Part shown: positions 1-7,114 of the stretch, piece by piece
Layout of the letters: every line of letters begins with the position of its first letter
How positions within the stretch are numbered: the stretch's first letter is position 1
DNA from: Mesostigma viride
Taxonomy: Eukaryota > Streptophyta > Mesostigmatophyceae > Mesostigmatales > Mesostigmataceae
Reading direction: 5' to 3'
Assembly: GCA_009746045.1 (NCBI GenBank)
Contig: RPFO01000288.1
Location: 1,115,984 to 1,135,983 of the forward strand
DNA length: 20,000 bases
Translations under genes and position numbers: made by a program
The notes under the pieces: model-generated
What the model saw: only the letters and a program-made list of their open reading frames with translations
Database searches by the model: none
Told to the model about the DNA's origin: nothing

Positions 1-722
1 GCGTCAACCCGCTGGCATTGGTACACGTCCTTGGCGACCCCGAGTATGGCGTTCACGAGGGCTTCCGCGACTTCGCGCGTGACCCCCTTGGCCTGCACCA
101 TGGACGCGACGTGCACTAGGGAGCAGACGGCGACCACGTCCACGTCGGCGGCGTGCATGGCGGTGGCGAGGGCGAGTCGCAAGAGAGCGGAGTCGACGGG
201 GTCGTCGCTTTGAGCTCTGCGTACGAAGTGCGACGCGAGCGTTTGCAAGACCCCGACTTGATCGACTTCCGCTACAAACTCGGACAACCGCGAGTCATGA
301 AACAGGGCGACGGCGGAGTCAAAGTCCCCCGCGCGCTTCGAGAAGTCCGGCGCCGGCGCCTCGCCGTCTCGACGATCGTGGATTTCGGCGTCGACGGCGG
401 CGTACAGGTCCCTCCACTGCGAGGGGGATATCGACATCCCGTCGAAACCGGACAGGTATTGCAAGGACGTTGAGCGGGCGACGGCGAACACCGGACACCC
501 GTACTGTTCTCGCGCCTCTTTCGGGAACAGCAGAGCCCCGAGACACGCCCTGTGTAATTCGGCGACGTACGACTGCGGCACGTTTAACGGACAGGACTTG
601 AGCGCGTACTTGCCCAATTCCTCGACCATGGGCTGCAAGTAATCCGGGTCGACGACGGACCCTTCCATCATCATTTTGAACCGGGACAGGTTGGCGTGGA
701 GGTTTCGGTCGATGCGCAACAT
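1..722 (-). CDS. Unrecognised protein, 3' end cut by the window edge
   Basis: An open frame of 240 codons runs from an ATG at 722 to the left edge without a stop, so the C-terminus lies outside the window. The protein starts MLRIDRNLHANLSRF and is mostly alpha-helix-like, with a helical stretch rich in Ala, Val and Leu near the visible end (VDSALLRLALATAMHAADVD). I see no signal peptide, membrane segment or zinc ligand set, and I recognise no family. The start is supported by a TATAAAAGG box 36 bp upstream. An ATG at 745 is out of frame and opens only a shadow frame. Codons are GC-rich at third positions like the neighbouring left-block genes. It is divergent from the small membrane protein at 782, sharing a gap of about 60 bp. 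Confidence 0.7.
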   Translation of the reverse strand, partial: MLRIDRNLHANLSRFKMMMEGSVVDPDYLQPMVEELGKYALKSCPLNVPQSYVAELHRACLGALLFPKEAREQYGCPVFAVARSTSLQYLSGFDGMSISPSQWRDLYAAVDAEIHDRRDGEAPAPDFSKRAGDFDSAVALFHDSRLSEFVAEVDQVGVLQTLASHFVRRAQSDDPVDSALLRLALATAMHAADVDVVAVCSLVHVASMVQAKGVTREVAEALVNAILGVAKDVYQCQRVD

Positions 723-758
723 GTTGGAGACAGAACGCTCGCCATGGGCTCTCGTTCG

Positions 759-767
759 CCTTTTATA
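759..767 (-). promoter_or_regulatory. TATA box of the left-edge gene
   Basis: On the minus strand the sequence reads TATAAAAGG, 36 bp before the ATG at 722. The same kind of box recurs before several other genes of the left block. Confidence 0.6.
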
Positions 768-781
768 GCATCGGTATAGGA

Positions 782-1245
782 ATGGAAACACCGACACGAC
801 CGACACCGACGGTCACGAACGATTTGAAACCGCCCCGGATCGAGTCGTTCCAATCCGCGCCGCCCGCCACGCCTCCGCCGACGTCCGTACTGTACTTGTC
901 GTTCGGCGGAGGGTACCGCGTCGCGAACCTCTTGTTCTTCCCTGTCATCTTCGCCGTCTTGGCTTTTTCGTGGATAGGGCCCTCGTGCGACGCGTGAACA
1001 AGGAGAACCACCGGACGTTCCAATTCCTTCGCGCTCTGCCACACGTTTTGTACGGAATCGTGACGTGCGTGATCTTCGTCCCCGACTGGATCCGCGCGGG
1101 GTGGTTGCGCGCGTCGGCGTCCATCGCGATCGTTCTATACGTCAAGCTGGCGGTCTCCGCCTTCTACACGTCGGTGACGTCTCACGTGCTCCAGCGACTC
1201 CAGACGCGCTCCGTCGTGCGCGACGCGCAGACCGACGCGAAATAA
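782..1245 (+). CDS. Small membrane protein split by a one-base shift
   Basis: Two overlapping frames together make a plausible protein of about 154 residues. The first starts at ATG 782, has a Pro/Thr-rich head of about 40 residues and enters a hydrophobic segment (LLFFPVIFAVLAFSW) before a stop at 995-997. The second frame is open from before 900 to 1245, lacks an ATG of its own, and carries further hydrophobic stretches (LYGIVTCVIFVPDW, ASIAIVLYVKLAVSAFY). The frames overlap at a run of five T (964-968), where one extra T would join them. The joined product would have about three membrane spans and a short basic tail. Function unknown. Alternatives are a degraded gene, an intron, or real ribosomal slippage; the T run makes a missing base the simplest reading. 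Confidence 0.5.
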
Positions 1246-1263
1246 TTCTCTCCCCATCCGTCA

Positions 1264-1554
1264 ATGACGTCCCTTCTCCGCTGTTTCCGGCCACGCCAAG
1301 TGCACGCGAACAAGAACGAGGGGACCGTGATCGCGGGGTCGCTCCTCCCGCCGGATCTCGTCGCCGACGCGTCGAAATCCTCGAAAAAAGGCTCGCGGCT
1401 TAAACCACACGATGCCAACGCACACCCGCTTCCATCCGGACACCCTGGCCGCCCACTCCCGCTTCCTGGACCCTCTTCCTACATGGACGCCTCCCGGCAC
1501 GGTCACATTACAAGCCCCTCGCTTATCAGTTCCCAATCGAACCGAGATGAGTGA
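1264..1554 (+). CDS. Doubtful small ORF, 96 aa
   Basis: ATG 1264 lies 18 bp after the preceding stop. The first 40 or so codons have GC-rich third positions like the surrounding genes. After the run of six A at about 1381-1388 this bias fades and the translation turns Pro/His/Ser-rich. A one-base shift at that A run would end the protein at 1403. A separate 63-aa frame then starts at ATG 1412 and ends at 1603, after a TTAAA-like stretch. I cannot tell which frame, if any, is used between 1380 and 1600. No family is recognised. Confidence 0.25.
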   Translation: MTSLLRCFRPRQVHANKNEGTVIAGSLLPPDLVADASKSSKKGSRLKPHDANAHPLPSGHPGRPLPLPGPSSYMDASRHGHITSPSLISSQSNRDE

Positions 1555-1616
1555 GCGAAAAAAAACGGATAAGATCCATTCATTGACAGGGGTTAATATG
1601 TAAATCTGTTGTATAC

Positions 1617-2036
1617 ATGTCTCCCGAAGTGCGCGACTTGGAACTAGAAGAACTGCACAGCGCCCAGTCGTCGTACATGAAGGAGGTCGGGGGGAGGAGA
1701 GAGGCGGTCGTGGGCAGTGCGGGGGGGATAAAAGGCTCGTTCTTGCTGGACGAGAAGCACCGCAAGGTCATCGTGGTGAAGGAGTGGACCAAATGGGAAC
1801 AAGGGGTGTCTGAACTTGCTCATTACAAAACGGAGTACCCAGGATACACTCTCGAGCTGCACCTGTTTCGGGGAAGCGGCTCTACAAACATGCCCCCCTC
1901 CTATCTGCAATTCGTCCGGTTCGTGTGCAAGAGTCACCGATTCCGAGTGACCATCCACAAGGGCGCGGTTTTCCCGCTTTCCACCCCGTGGTGGAAAACC
2001 TCCCACCTTTGTTGTTTTAAGCCGTCATTTGGATAA
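1617..2036 (+). CDS. Unrecognised protein, 139 aa
   Basis: This frame runs from ATG 1617 to a stop at 2034-2036 and gives a protein with ordinary soluble-protein composition (MSPEVRDLELEELHSAQSS near the start, then KEWTKWEQGVSELAHYKTEY). There is no signal peptide or membrane segment and I do not recognise a domain. The Trp, Tyr and Lys content and the lack of low-complexity sequence make it more credible than the reverse-strand frames over the same bases. A GTATAC-containing AT stretch precedes the ATG closely. A strong inverted repeat lies within the last 60 bp of the frame, so its 3' end may overlap a transcript-end structure. It is convergent with the glycosyltransferase gene ending at 2046, with only 9 bp between stops. 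Confidence 0.5.
   Translation: MSPEVRDLELEELHSAQSSYMKEVGGRREAVVGSAGGIKGSFLLDEKHRKVIVVKEWTKWEQGVSELAHYKTEYPGYTLELHLFRGSGSTNMPPSYLQFVRFVCKSHRFRVTIHKGAVFPLSTPWWKTSHLCCFKPSFG
1978..1997. terminator. Inverted repeat (8-bp stem, 4-base loop) between convergent genes
   Basis: TTTCCACC and GGTGGAAA pair perfectly around a CCGT loop. It sits near the 3' ends of two convergent genes (stops at 2036 and 2046). It could be a transcript-end hairpin; a role is inference only. Confidence 0.35.
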
Positions 2037-2045
2037 ACCCGCCAC

Positions 2046-2861
2046 TCACGCGCTGGTCTTGTGAGACGTCGGCAAGACACCGCCCCTTTCCAAGGCGTGG
2101 CGGAGACAGAGGGAGTCGATCACGTCCCGGATCGCGAACATCCCGGGCGTCTCCCCCGCCCTCACGTTCCAGGCGGCTCGTCTACACGCGCCGCCCAGGT
2201 TACGCCGGATCCAGTCCTCGTCGTCCCACTCCACGCGCACGGAAGGGACGTGGTCCCACCCCTCGTCGCCGAAGACGTGATCCACGAGCGTGACGAAGAC
2301 GAACTCGTCCAAACAGACGCAATTGTCAGCGTCGGACTCGGACTCGTGCTCGACCAACGTCGTCTCCAGGCGAGGACGTATCGCGCGATAATGGTCGGCG
2401 GCCAGAAGACAGAATTGGGTGGAGAGCGAGGAGGCGGACCTCGACAAAAGCTCGTTCGCGTAAACGGTCGTGGGCAAGGCGAAACTTGACTCGAACACGG
2501 ATTTCCCGTAGAGATTCTCGCACGCGGACAAGAAGTCGGGCGGGGACAGACAAGGAACCGTGGTCTCGCCGACGAGAGCGAAGTGCGTCACATCCAGGTG
2601 CGCGGCTGCCGCGTCGAACAACGTCAACTCGGCGCGCAAGAGCCACGAATGGTCTCGACGCGATGACACGGACGGCACCTCGACGGCGTCGCACTCCCAT
2701 ATCCATTTACGCAAGGAATCGACGTCCTCCCTCTCGAATTCCGAGGCGTGCACGAAGAACCGCAACCGGCCGCGCGCGGGACCGGCCGCGGCGAGCCAGT
2801 CCTTCCACACCCCCGACGTGTAGAAGGAGTCGGTGAGCAGGAAACACACGGCCACCGTCAT
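2046..2861 (-). CDS. Core-2/I-branching-like glycosyltransferase (GT14 type)
   Basis: The 271-residue protein resembles the GT14 family (Core-2/I-branching beta-1,6-N-acetylglucosaminyltransferases and plant DUF266-type proteins), which transfer sugars in glycan synthesis. Supporting blocks in order: a hydrophobic first strand (TVAVCFLL, residues 2-9); RFFVHAS near residue 34; LLRAELTLFDAAAAH followed by THFALVGETTVPCLSPPDFL, which matches the family pattern of an Arg/Ala helix then a strand ending in S/G-E and a C-x-P loop; then QFCLLAADHYRAIRP and CLDEFVFVTL, matching the family's W/F-x-x-L-x-R-x-H and D-E-x-Y-x-x-T-L blocks. It is about two thirds of the usual length and has no membrane anchor, so it would be soluble. 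GTAAAAGGA lies about 20 bp before the ATG, and a CCAAT box in minus orientation at 2937-2941. It is in tandem with a related gene just upstream (starts at 3839). The GT14 assignment is by motif reading only. Confidence 0.6.
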   Translation of the reverse strand: MTVAVCFLLTDSFYTSGVWKDWLAAAGPARGRLRFFVHASEFEREDVDSLRKWIWECDAVEVPSVSSRRDHSWLLRAELTLFDAAAAHLDVTHFALVGETTVPCLSPPDFLSACENLYGKSVFESSFALPTTVYANELLSRSASSLSTQFCLLAADHYRAIRPRLETTLVEHESESDADNCVCLDEFVFVTLVDHVFGDEGWDHVPSVRVEWDDEDWIRRNLGGACRRAAWNVRAGETPGMFAIRDVIDSLCLRHALERGGVLPTSHKTSA

Positions 2862-2943
2862 TCTCCGTCGCGACGCCTTCTCCTTTTACGACAGACATTT
2901 GAGGCTCGACGACCAGGCGAACGTGTCGTCCGTCGTCCAATCA

Positions 2944-3839
2944 CTACGAATCCCGATAGTGTACGCCCTTGGAAGCGGCGCGCGAGGGCCGAGCCGAGCA
3001 AGGCGCGGGAGTCGTTCCGGGCGGCAAGACGCCGGCCCACTCGAGCGCCGAGCGGAGGGCAGGGGTGTCGCGCACCTTCCGAATCGCGAACAGACCGGGG
3101 GTCTTGCCCATCTCCGCGTCCTCGGCAGCACCTTTGCACATACCGGGCAGGTTGCGCTCGACCCACTCGTCCTCGAGCCACAATGCGTGGATGGGAACTT
3201 CGTCCTGTTCCATGTACACGAAGGGGGCGTGCTCCCAGCCTTGGTCGCCGAACAGGTTGTCCACGAGCGTGATGAAGAGGAACTCGCACAAGCAAATCGG
3301 ATCGTCCGTGAACTTCGCCCCGTACGCGTTCAATATCGTCTCCACGGAGGGTCGTATCGCGCGGTATTGTTCGGCGCCAGCAGACAGAACTGTCCGGAAT
3401 ACGACAAAGTCGAACATCCAAGTCTTAACAACAGGTTCTTGGTGCGCGTGCCCGTCGGGATAGGGTAGCACGACTCGAACACGGATTTGCCGCGGAGACG
3501 CTCGCACGCGGTCAAAAAGTCGGACGGGGACAGACACGGCGCCGTGTTTTCGCTGACGAGTCCGACGTGCGTCACGTCGGGATGCGCGGCCGCGGCGTCA
3601 AACAACACGCACTCCGCGCGCAAGATCGACGGATGGCCCCATCGCGTTGTGATGACCGGCACCTCGACGGCCTTGCACTCCCGGACCCACTCGCGCAACC
3701 TATCCGCGTCCTCTCCCTGGAACCGGGACGCGTGAACGAAGACCCGCACCCGCCCGAGCGGGACCCCGGCCAGCCAATCTTTCCACACCCCTGCGGTGAA
3801 GAATGTCCTGTTGAGAAGGAAACAAATGGCCACCGCCAT
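2944..3839 (-). CDS. Second GT14-like glycosyltransferase, frameshifted
   Basis: This is a paralogue of the gene at 2046-2861: 17 of the first 24 residues are identical, including the block GVWKDWLA. The N-terminal two thirds read from ATG 3839 in one frame (RVRVFVHASRF, SILRAECVLFDAAAAH, THVGLVSENTAPCLSPSDFL). The C-terminal third reads in the next frame to a stop at 2944 (EQYRAIRPSVETIL, CLCEFLFITLVDNLFGDQGW). By comparison with the intact copy, the change of frame falls at about 3366-3378, after QFCLLAP; one base appears to be missing. The full product would be about 298 residues, with a longer tail than its neighbour. The DE of the DEF block in the first copy reads CEF here. It is either a recent pseudogene or an intact gene with a sequence error; no in-frame stop is seen otherwise. 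Confidence 0.6.
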
Positions 3840-3907
3840 TCAGGGCCGCACCCCGTAGCGGACACAAAACTCGCAGGCCGACGAACGAACATCGCCCGCA
3901 CCGGTCA

Positions 3908-4427
3908 TCACGACCGGTCGCCGATCGCGAGCGCCTGGCCGTCTCGGTAGACGTGCGTCTTCGTGCGGACCTCCGACGCGTCCGGACGAGTTTGAGATTG
4001 GCCTCGTTCAGGATGTAGCATCGGTATCGAACGGTGAACGATTTTGGAGGATTTTTGGGGTTGAGATAGAATCGTATGTTTTTGTATGTGTAGGTACTGG
4101 CACACGTCACCGTGGTAACGTCCTGAGGATCGAACTCTTGGTCCCCGATGACGACGCGGACCTTCACGTCGCAGTCGACTCCCCGCAAAACGTCGCACGT
4201 CGGCAGACGCGTCGCGGAGAAGACGTACTCGCCCGTTTTGTCGTCGACCTCGAACGCGGCGAGTTGTTGACGACATACGAGTGCTCGGGCTCGTAGACGA
4301 CTGCCTGGGTCCACCCCTCGCCCACCTCCGTGCGCGGCGGAGTCGTCAGGACCTGCAACGCGTCCGTGTAGGTGCCCGGGCCGAGCTCGTACACGGGGAG
4401 GCTGTCCAGGAACTGGTCGATATCCAT
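3908..4427 (-). CDS. Unrecognised protein, about 173 aa, with two frame shifts
   Basis: Three successive frames form one plausible protein. It starts at ATG 4427 (MDIDQFLDSLPVYELGPGTY), continues in a second frame from about 4262 (FEVDDKTGEYVFSATRLPT, then a beta-rich part with TYTYKNIRFYLNPKNPPKSF and RCYILNEANLKLVR), and ends in a third frame (SEVRTKTHVYRDGQALAIGD) at a stop at 3908. The switches fall at about 4256-4274 and 3970-3990, each equal to one missing base. Outside these points there are no stops and the composition is protein-like on both sides. It looks mostly beta-sheet and soluble. I recognise no family. AATAAAC lies about 25 bp before the ATG, with a CCAAT box just beyond (ATTGG on the minus strand near 4470). 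Confidence 0.5.
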
Positions 4428-4452
4428 ACTTACGTCGGAGTAACGACGCGAG

Positions 4453-4458
4453 TTTATT
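4453..4458 (-). promoter_or_regulatory. AATAAA between two minus-strand genes
   Basis: AATAAA on the minus strand lies 18 bp past the stop of the GNAT-like gene and about 25 bp before the ATG at 4427. It can be read as the poly(A) signal of the former, the TATA-like box of the latter, or both. Confidence 0.4.
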
Positions 4459-4476
4459 CGACCGCCAATAGACGCG

Positions 4477-5262
4477 CTACTTCTGCTTCTTCTTCTTCTT
4501 GGCCGGTGGCTCTTCGAACGTCTTCGCGACTGTCAGGTCGATCACCTCCCGTTGCGCCTTGGTCACGCGCCCGACTCGGACGGACTCGCACGACGCCAGC
4601 ACGTCCGTCAGCCGTCCCTCCATGTCCACAAAGTCCCCGTTATCGTGCCCCGTCGCCTTGAGACCGTACTGATTGTAATACCGCACGAGATCCTCGTTGT
4701 CCCGTACCAGACACGCCACTCTCCTCAGTTTCGCCATATCGTTCTTCGCGAACGCGTCTTTCAAGCTCGCGTACGTGTTCTCGTACTTCCGCAGCAGATA
4801 GTAAATCTTGGCTTTCGACCACCCGTTGTATACACTCTCGTCCGGGCATTGCGCACCGGCCGCTTCTAGTTCCACTATGGCCGTTCGGCGGTCCTTCATC
4901 ATCGGCGCGAGCAAAGACATGCCATAACACAACAACTTGCGACCGACGCCTCGGAACGTCGCAATCTCCTCCTTCGAAGCGTCCCCCGGAAATTCCTTCG
5001 CAAGCACGCTGAACCAACTGATGTGGATCCTGTTGCGTTCGGGATACGCTTCTAACATAACCTCTACCAAATTGCGAGTCGGGTGAGCCCTCACCAACCG
5101 CGAGTCGTACGTCGGAGGGACGAGCACGTCAACCCGCAAGGCTTTATACCCGCCTCTATCGGCGAACGAACGCGTCACACGCAGACTCCTCCCCTTGAGC
5201 GTGGGGAGATCTAGGCCCGTCACTTCTGTTTCCTCCATAATTGAGCACTTTATTGTTACCAT
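4477..5262 (-). CDS. Putative GNAT-fold acetyltransferase-like protein with basic tail
   Basis: The protein is 261 residues from ATG 5262. The frame is open further upstream but only from a TTG, and an AATAAAGGA box sits about 28 bp before 5262, so this start is preferred; ATG 5238 is an alternative. The middle region reads RIHISWFSVLAKEF, then about 15 residues later GVGRKLLCYGMSLLAP and IVELEAAGA. This resembles motif A of GNAT acetyltransferases: a strand, then a G-x-G/A acetyl-CoA loop at a helix start, then a strand with V-x-L-E. The second half is helical and charged, and the C-terminus is Pro-Pro-Ala followed by a Lys cluster (KKKKKQK), which would suit nuclear entry or nucleic-acid contact. 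The substrate is unknown and the GNAT call is tentative; a bound acetyl-CoA loop is seen only as a motif. Confidence 0.5.
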   Translation of the reverse strand: MVTIKCSIMEETEVTGLDLPTLKGRSLRVTRSFADRGGYKALRVDVLVPPTYDSRLVRAHPTRNLVEVMLEAYPERNRIHISWFSVLAKEFPGDASKEEIATFRGVGRKLLCYGMSLLAPMMKDRRTAIVELEAAGAQCPDESVYNGWSKAKIYYLLRKYENTYASLKDAFAKNDMAKLRRVACLVRDNEDLVRYYNQYGLKATGHDNGDFVDMEGRLTDVLASCESVRVGRVTKAQREVIDLTVAKTFEEPPAKKKKKQK

Positions 5263-5290
5263 GCGATTTAAAGTTCTATTTTCAAACAAA

Positions 5291-5299
5291 TCCTTTATT
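5291..5299 (-). promoter_or_regulatory. AATAAAGGA box before the GNAT-like gene
   Basis: AATAAAGGA on the minus strand lies 28 bp before ATG 5262 and 19 bp after the stop of the MYND gene at 5319. Like the copy at 4453 it may serve as poly(A) signal of the upstream gene as well as the core promoter of the next. Confidence 0.45.
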
Positions 5300-5318
5300 C
5301 ATAATAATAAAGTTACGT

Positions 5319-6340
5319 TTACAACATCACAAGCTCGTCTCCCATAGAGACCTTCCACTCTTGGGGGCACCGGAGAGGCGGCACACCTCCGCCACTGTGG
5401 TAAAGGGCGTGGGCGCTCTTGATGCACTTGTCCAGGTTGGCCCGCGACCTCCGCAAAACATCGCATTCGTGCGAGGTCACGGAGCAGACCGCCGAACAGA
5501 AGACCGCGTCCTTGCAGACGCACAGTCGCCGCTCCTCGCCCCTGGTCAACTTCTTTCCGCAATAGTGTCCCAGGCAGACGGGCGCCGAAAGCTCGCCGCT
5601 CGCGTTCACGCGCGTCCAAGTGCGAAAGGGGGGACCGCGGGCTCCGGATTCTTCTCCATCCACTTGTCCGACTTTGGTTTCGTCATGAGCTCGGACACCC
5701 ACATCTTCCGGCGGGAGTCCGCCGGGTCCGCGAAACAGAACGCCACGACGAACTCGGTCTGGTCGTTGTACATCATCGCGCGCCAGTAGGTCTGAAGACA
5801 CGCCTCCCTCAGCTCGCCCGCCGTCACCCAGTCGACGATCACCGACCTAGCCGCCTGCGTCAGGTGATGGACGCGAATCAACAGGGCGCCGCGGCCATAG
5901 CCGTCGTGCATCTCCTTGCACTCCTCGAGCACGCGGTCGAAGTGGGCGTGCAGATGCCTCCACACGTTGGAGACGGCGAGGCGATGGCGGGCGCCGGAAC
6001 TCGAGACTTGCCTGGCGACGTCAGTGACCGCCTGCGACCGCGGCCGGAGGATGCCGGCGATCCAACCGTCCAGACGATTGCGGGCGATGACGACCTTGCG
6101 CTCGTTGGCGGGGACCTCGCCGCGAGACACTCGTATATCGTCCTCGATGAAGGAGCCGGCGTCGAACAGGGACTCGCCGATATCAACGACCTTCTTACAC
6201 ACCGGCAACTCGATGCCGTCCGACGCCCGATCCGGCGATGGCTGTTTTTTCGATTCGACACAACTCATTTTCAAAGGCTTTTTTTGGACCAAATGGATGT
6301 ATTTTTTCAACGAAGGGATCTTCTTTAAAATGTGTTTCAT
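5319..6340 (-). CDS. MYND-type zinc finger protein, frameshifted
   Basis: A protein of about 340 residues with a C-terminal MYND-like finger, a protein-interaction zinc module. The first 244 codons run from ATG 6340 (MKHILKKIPSLKKYI); codons before it lead only to a GTG. The frame switches at a run of six C (5628-5633 on the plus strand as G): one frame stops soon after FALGRA, the other continues RTWTRVNASGELSAP into CLGHYCGKK, RLCVCKDAVFCSAVC and SHEC. One missing C would join them. The finger is atypical: the second pair is C-x-C instead of C-x2-C and the last H-x3-C is shortened. The region before the finger (LLIRVHHLTQAARSVI, then EFVVAFCF) aligns with the intact MYND protein at 13,248. 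Function unknown. A paired CCAAT element lies about 90 bp upstream. Confidence 0.65.
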
Positions 6341-6429
6341 GGAGCCGACTAGCTGGCTGAGAGACTGATAGTATTTGAGACGAGACCTCCCCTCTCTCCG
6401 CCGCACCGGCCATTTATTCCCACCCCAAC

Positions 6430-6483
6430 CGACATCTCGCGCTCTGATTGGCTACCTACACACTGCATTCCTATTGGTCCGCC
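6430..6483. promoter_or_regulatory. Paired-CCAAT regulatory repeat, copy 1
   Basis: Two ATTGG boxes at 6447 and 6473 are 26 bp apart. The first 32 bp (CGACATCTCGCGCTCTGATT and on) are almost identical to copy 2. It lies about 90 bp upstream of the minus-strand MYND gene (ATG 6340). A third, inverted CCAAT follows at 6496-6500. Confidence 0.6.
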
Positions 6484-6534
6484 AACTTTCGCCAACCAAT
6501 CCGACCGTCGAACCCCAGACACCGGATCTGACGT

Positions 6535-7002
6535 TCAAGGTGACACCGACGCCACGAGAGGACACGAAAACGTCTCCTTCGAAAGACACTTTTGCAACCA
6601 ACGCACCACGTTGTAAATGAAAGCGTCATTCTTAAGTTTCCCGTCAATTTCGGCGAGTACGTCGTCACTGCTCCTCGTGTTAAGAAAACGCTTTATCATG
6701 ATCTCAATGTAACATTCTCTCAGAGGCTCTTTGATCAACATTCTCAAGGTCCAAGGATGCGTCTCTACCCACTCGCCTTGGACGTAGGTCCACCACCTCT
6801 TCCCGGTGAACTGATGCGTCCCGTCCATGAGAGCAATAGCAGCATCAGCGACGCCACCGTGTGTCCATCTATCACCATCCCAACGCTCGATAACTTTTTT
6901 CGCCTCGTCTTTGTTTAGATTGCATGCACGAGGCGAGCGGCCCGTCGAGACTCGCTGACCGCTAGCGGAGTCGTAAGGCGTCCAAAAATACCTCCCGGCC
7001 AT
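6535..7002 (-). CDS. D5_N-like fragment of a viral primase-helicase
   Basis: The protein is 155 residues from ATG 7002 (MAGRYFWTPYDSASG); a GTG four codons upstream is also in frame but less likely. Its middle reads GGVADAAIALMDGTHQFT, then GKRWWTYVQGEWVE and TLRMLIKEPLRECYIEIM. This matches the order seen at the N-terminal side of D5-type NCLDV primase-helicases: an A-rich helix, a W-Y/W...H/G-x-W-V-E hairpin, then T-L-R-x-x-I. The tail IDGKLKNDAFIYNVVRWLQKCL fits the helical I-x-K-L-(x)n-F-x-x-x-V part just before the helicase. No Walker A or B follows: the frame stops at 6535, so only the accessory domain is present. It is either a remnant of a larger gene or a stand-alone domain protein. 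AATAAAGG (7043-7036) lies 33 bp before the ATG and regulatory copy 2 just beyond. The assignment rests on pattern memory. Confidence 0.5.
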   Translation of the reverse strand: MAGRYFWTPYDSASGQRVSTGRSPRACNLNKDEAKKVIERWDGDRWTHGGVADAAIALMDGTHQFTGKRWWTYVQGEWVETHPWTLRMLIKEPLRECYIEIMIKRFLNTRSSDDVLAEIDGKLKNDAFIYNVVRWLQKCLSKETFSCPLVASVSP

Positions 7003-7035
7003 TGCGACAATCACACAAATCCAGCCGAGTTGGTT

Positions 7036-7043
7036 CCTTTATT
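7036..7043 (-). promoter_or_regulatory. AATAAAGG core promoter box
   Basis: AATAAAGG on the minus strand lies 33 bp before ATG 7002, between that start and regulatory copy 2. Confidence 0.5.
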
Positions 7044-7055
7044 GCCTTCTCAAAA

Positions 7056-7109
7056 CGACATCTCGCGCTCTGATTGGCTACCTACATACTCCTCTCTGAT
7101 TGGCCAACG
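7056..7109. promoter_or_regulatory. Paired-CCAAT regulatory repeat, copy 2
   Basis: ATTGG boxes at 7073 and 7099 are 26 bp apart. The left half matches copy 1 and the right half (CATACTCCTCTCTGATTGG) matches copy 3, so this copy is a mosaic of the two subtypes. It lies 54 bp upstream of the D5-like gene. Confidence 0.6.
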
Positions 7110-7114
7110 ACACG

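Noticed and set aside
671-1145. Minus-strand frames over the small membrane protein
   Set aside because: They cross the TATA box and start of the left-edge gene and have Arg/Gly-rich shadow composition.
964-5633. Programmed -1 ribosomal frameshifting as the explanation for the split frames
   Set aside because: No X-XXY-YYZ heptamer was seen at the junctions, the sites differ from one another, and too many genes are affected; missing bases or decay are simpler.
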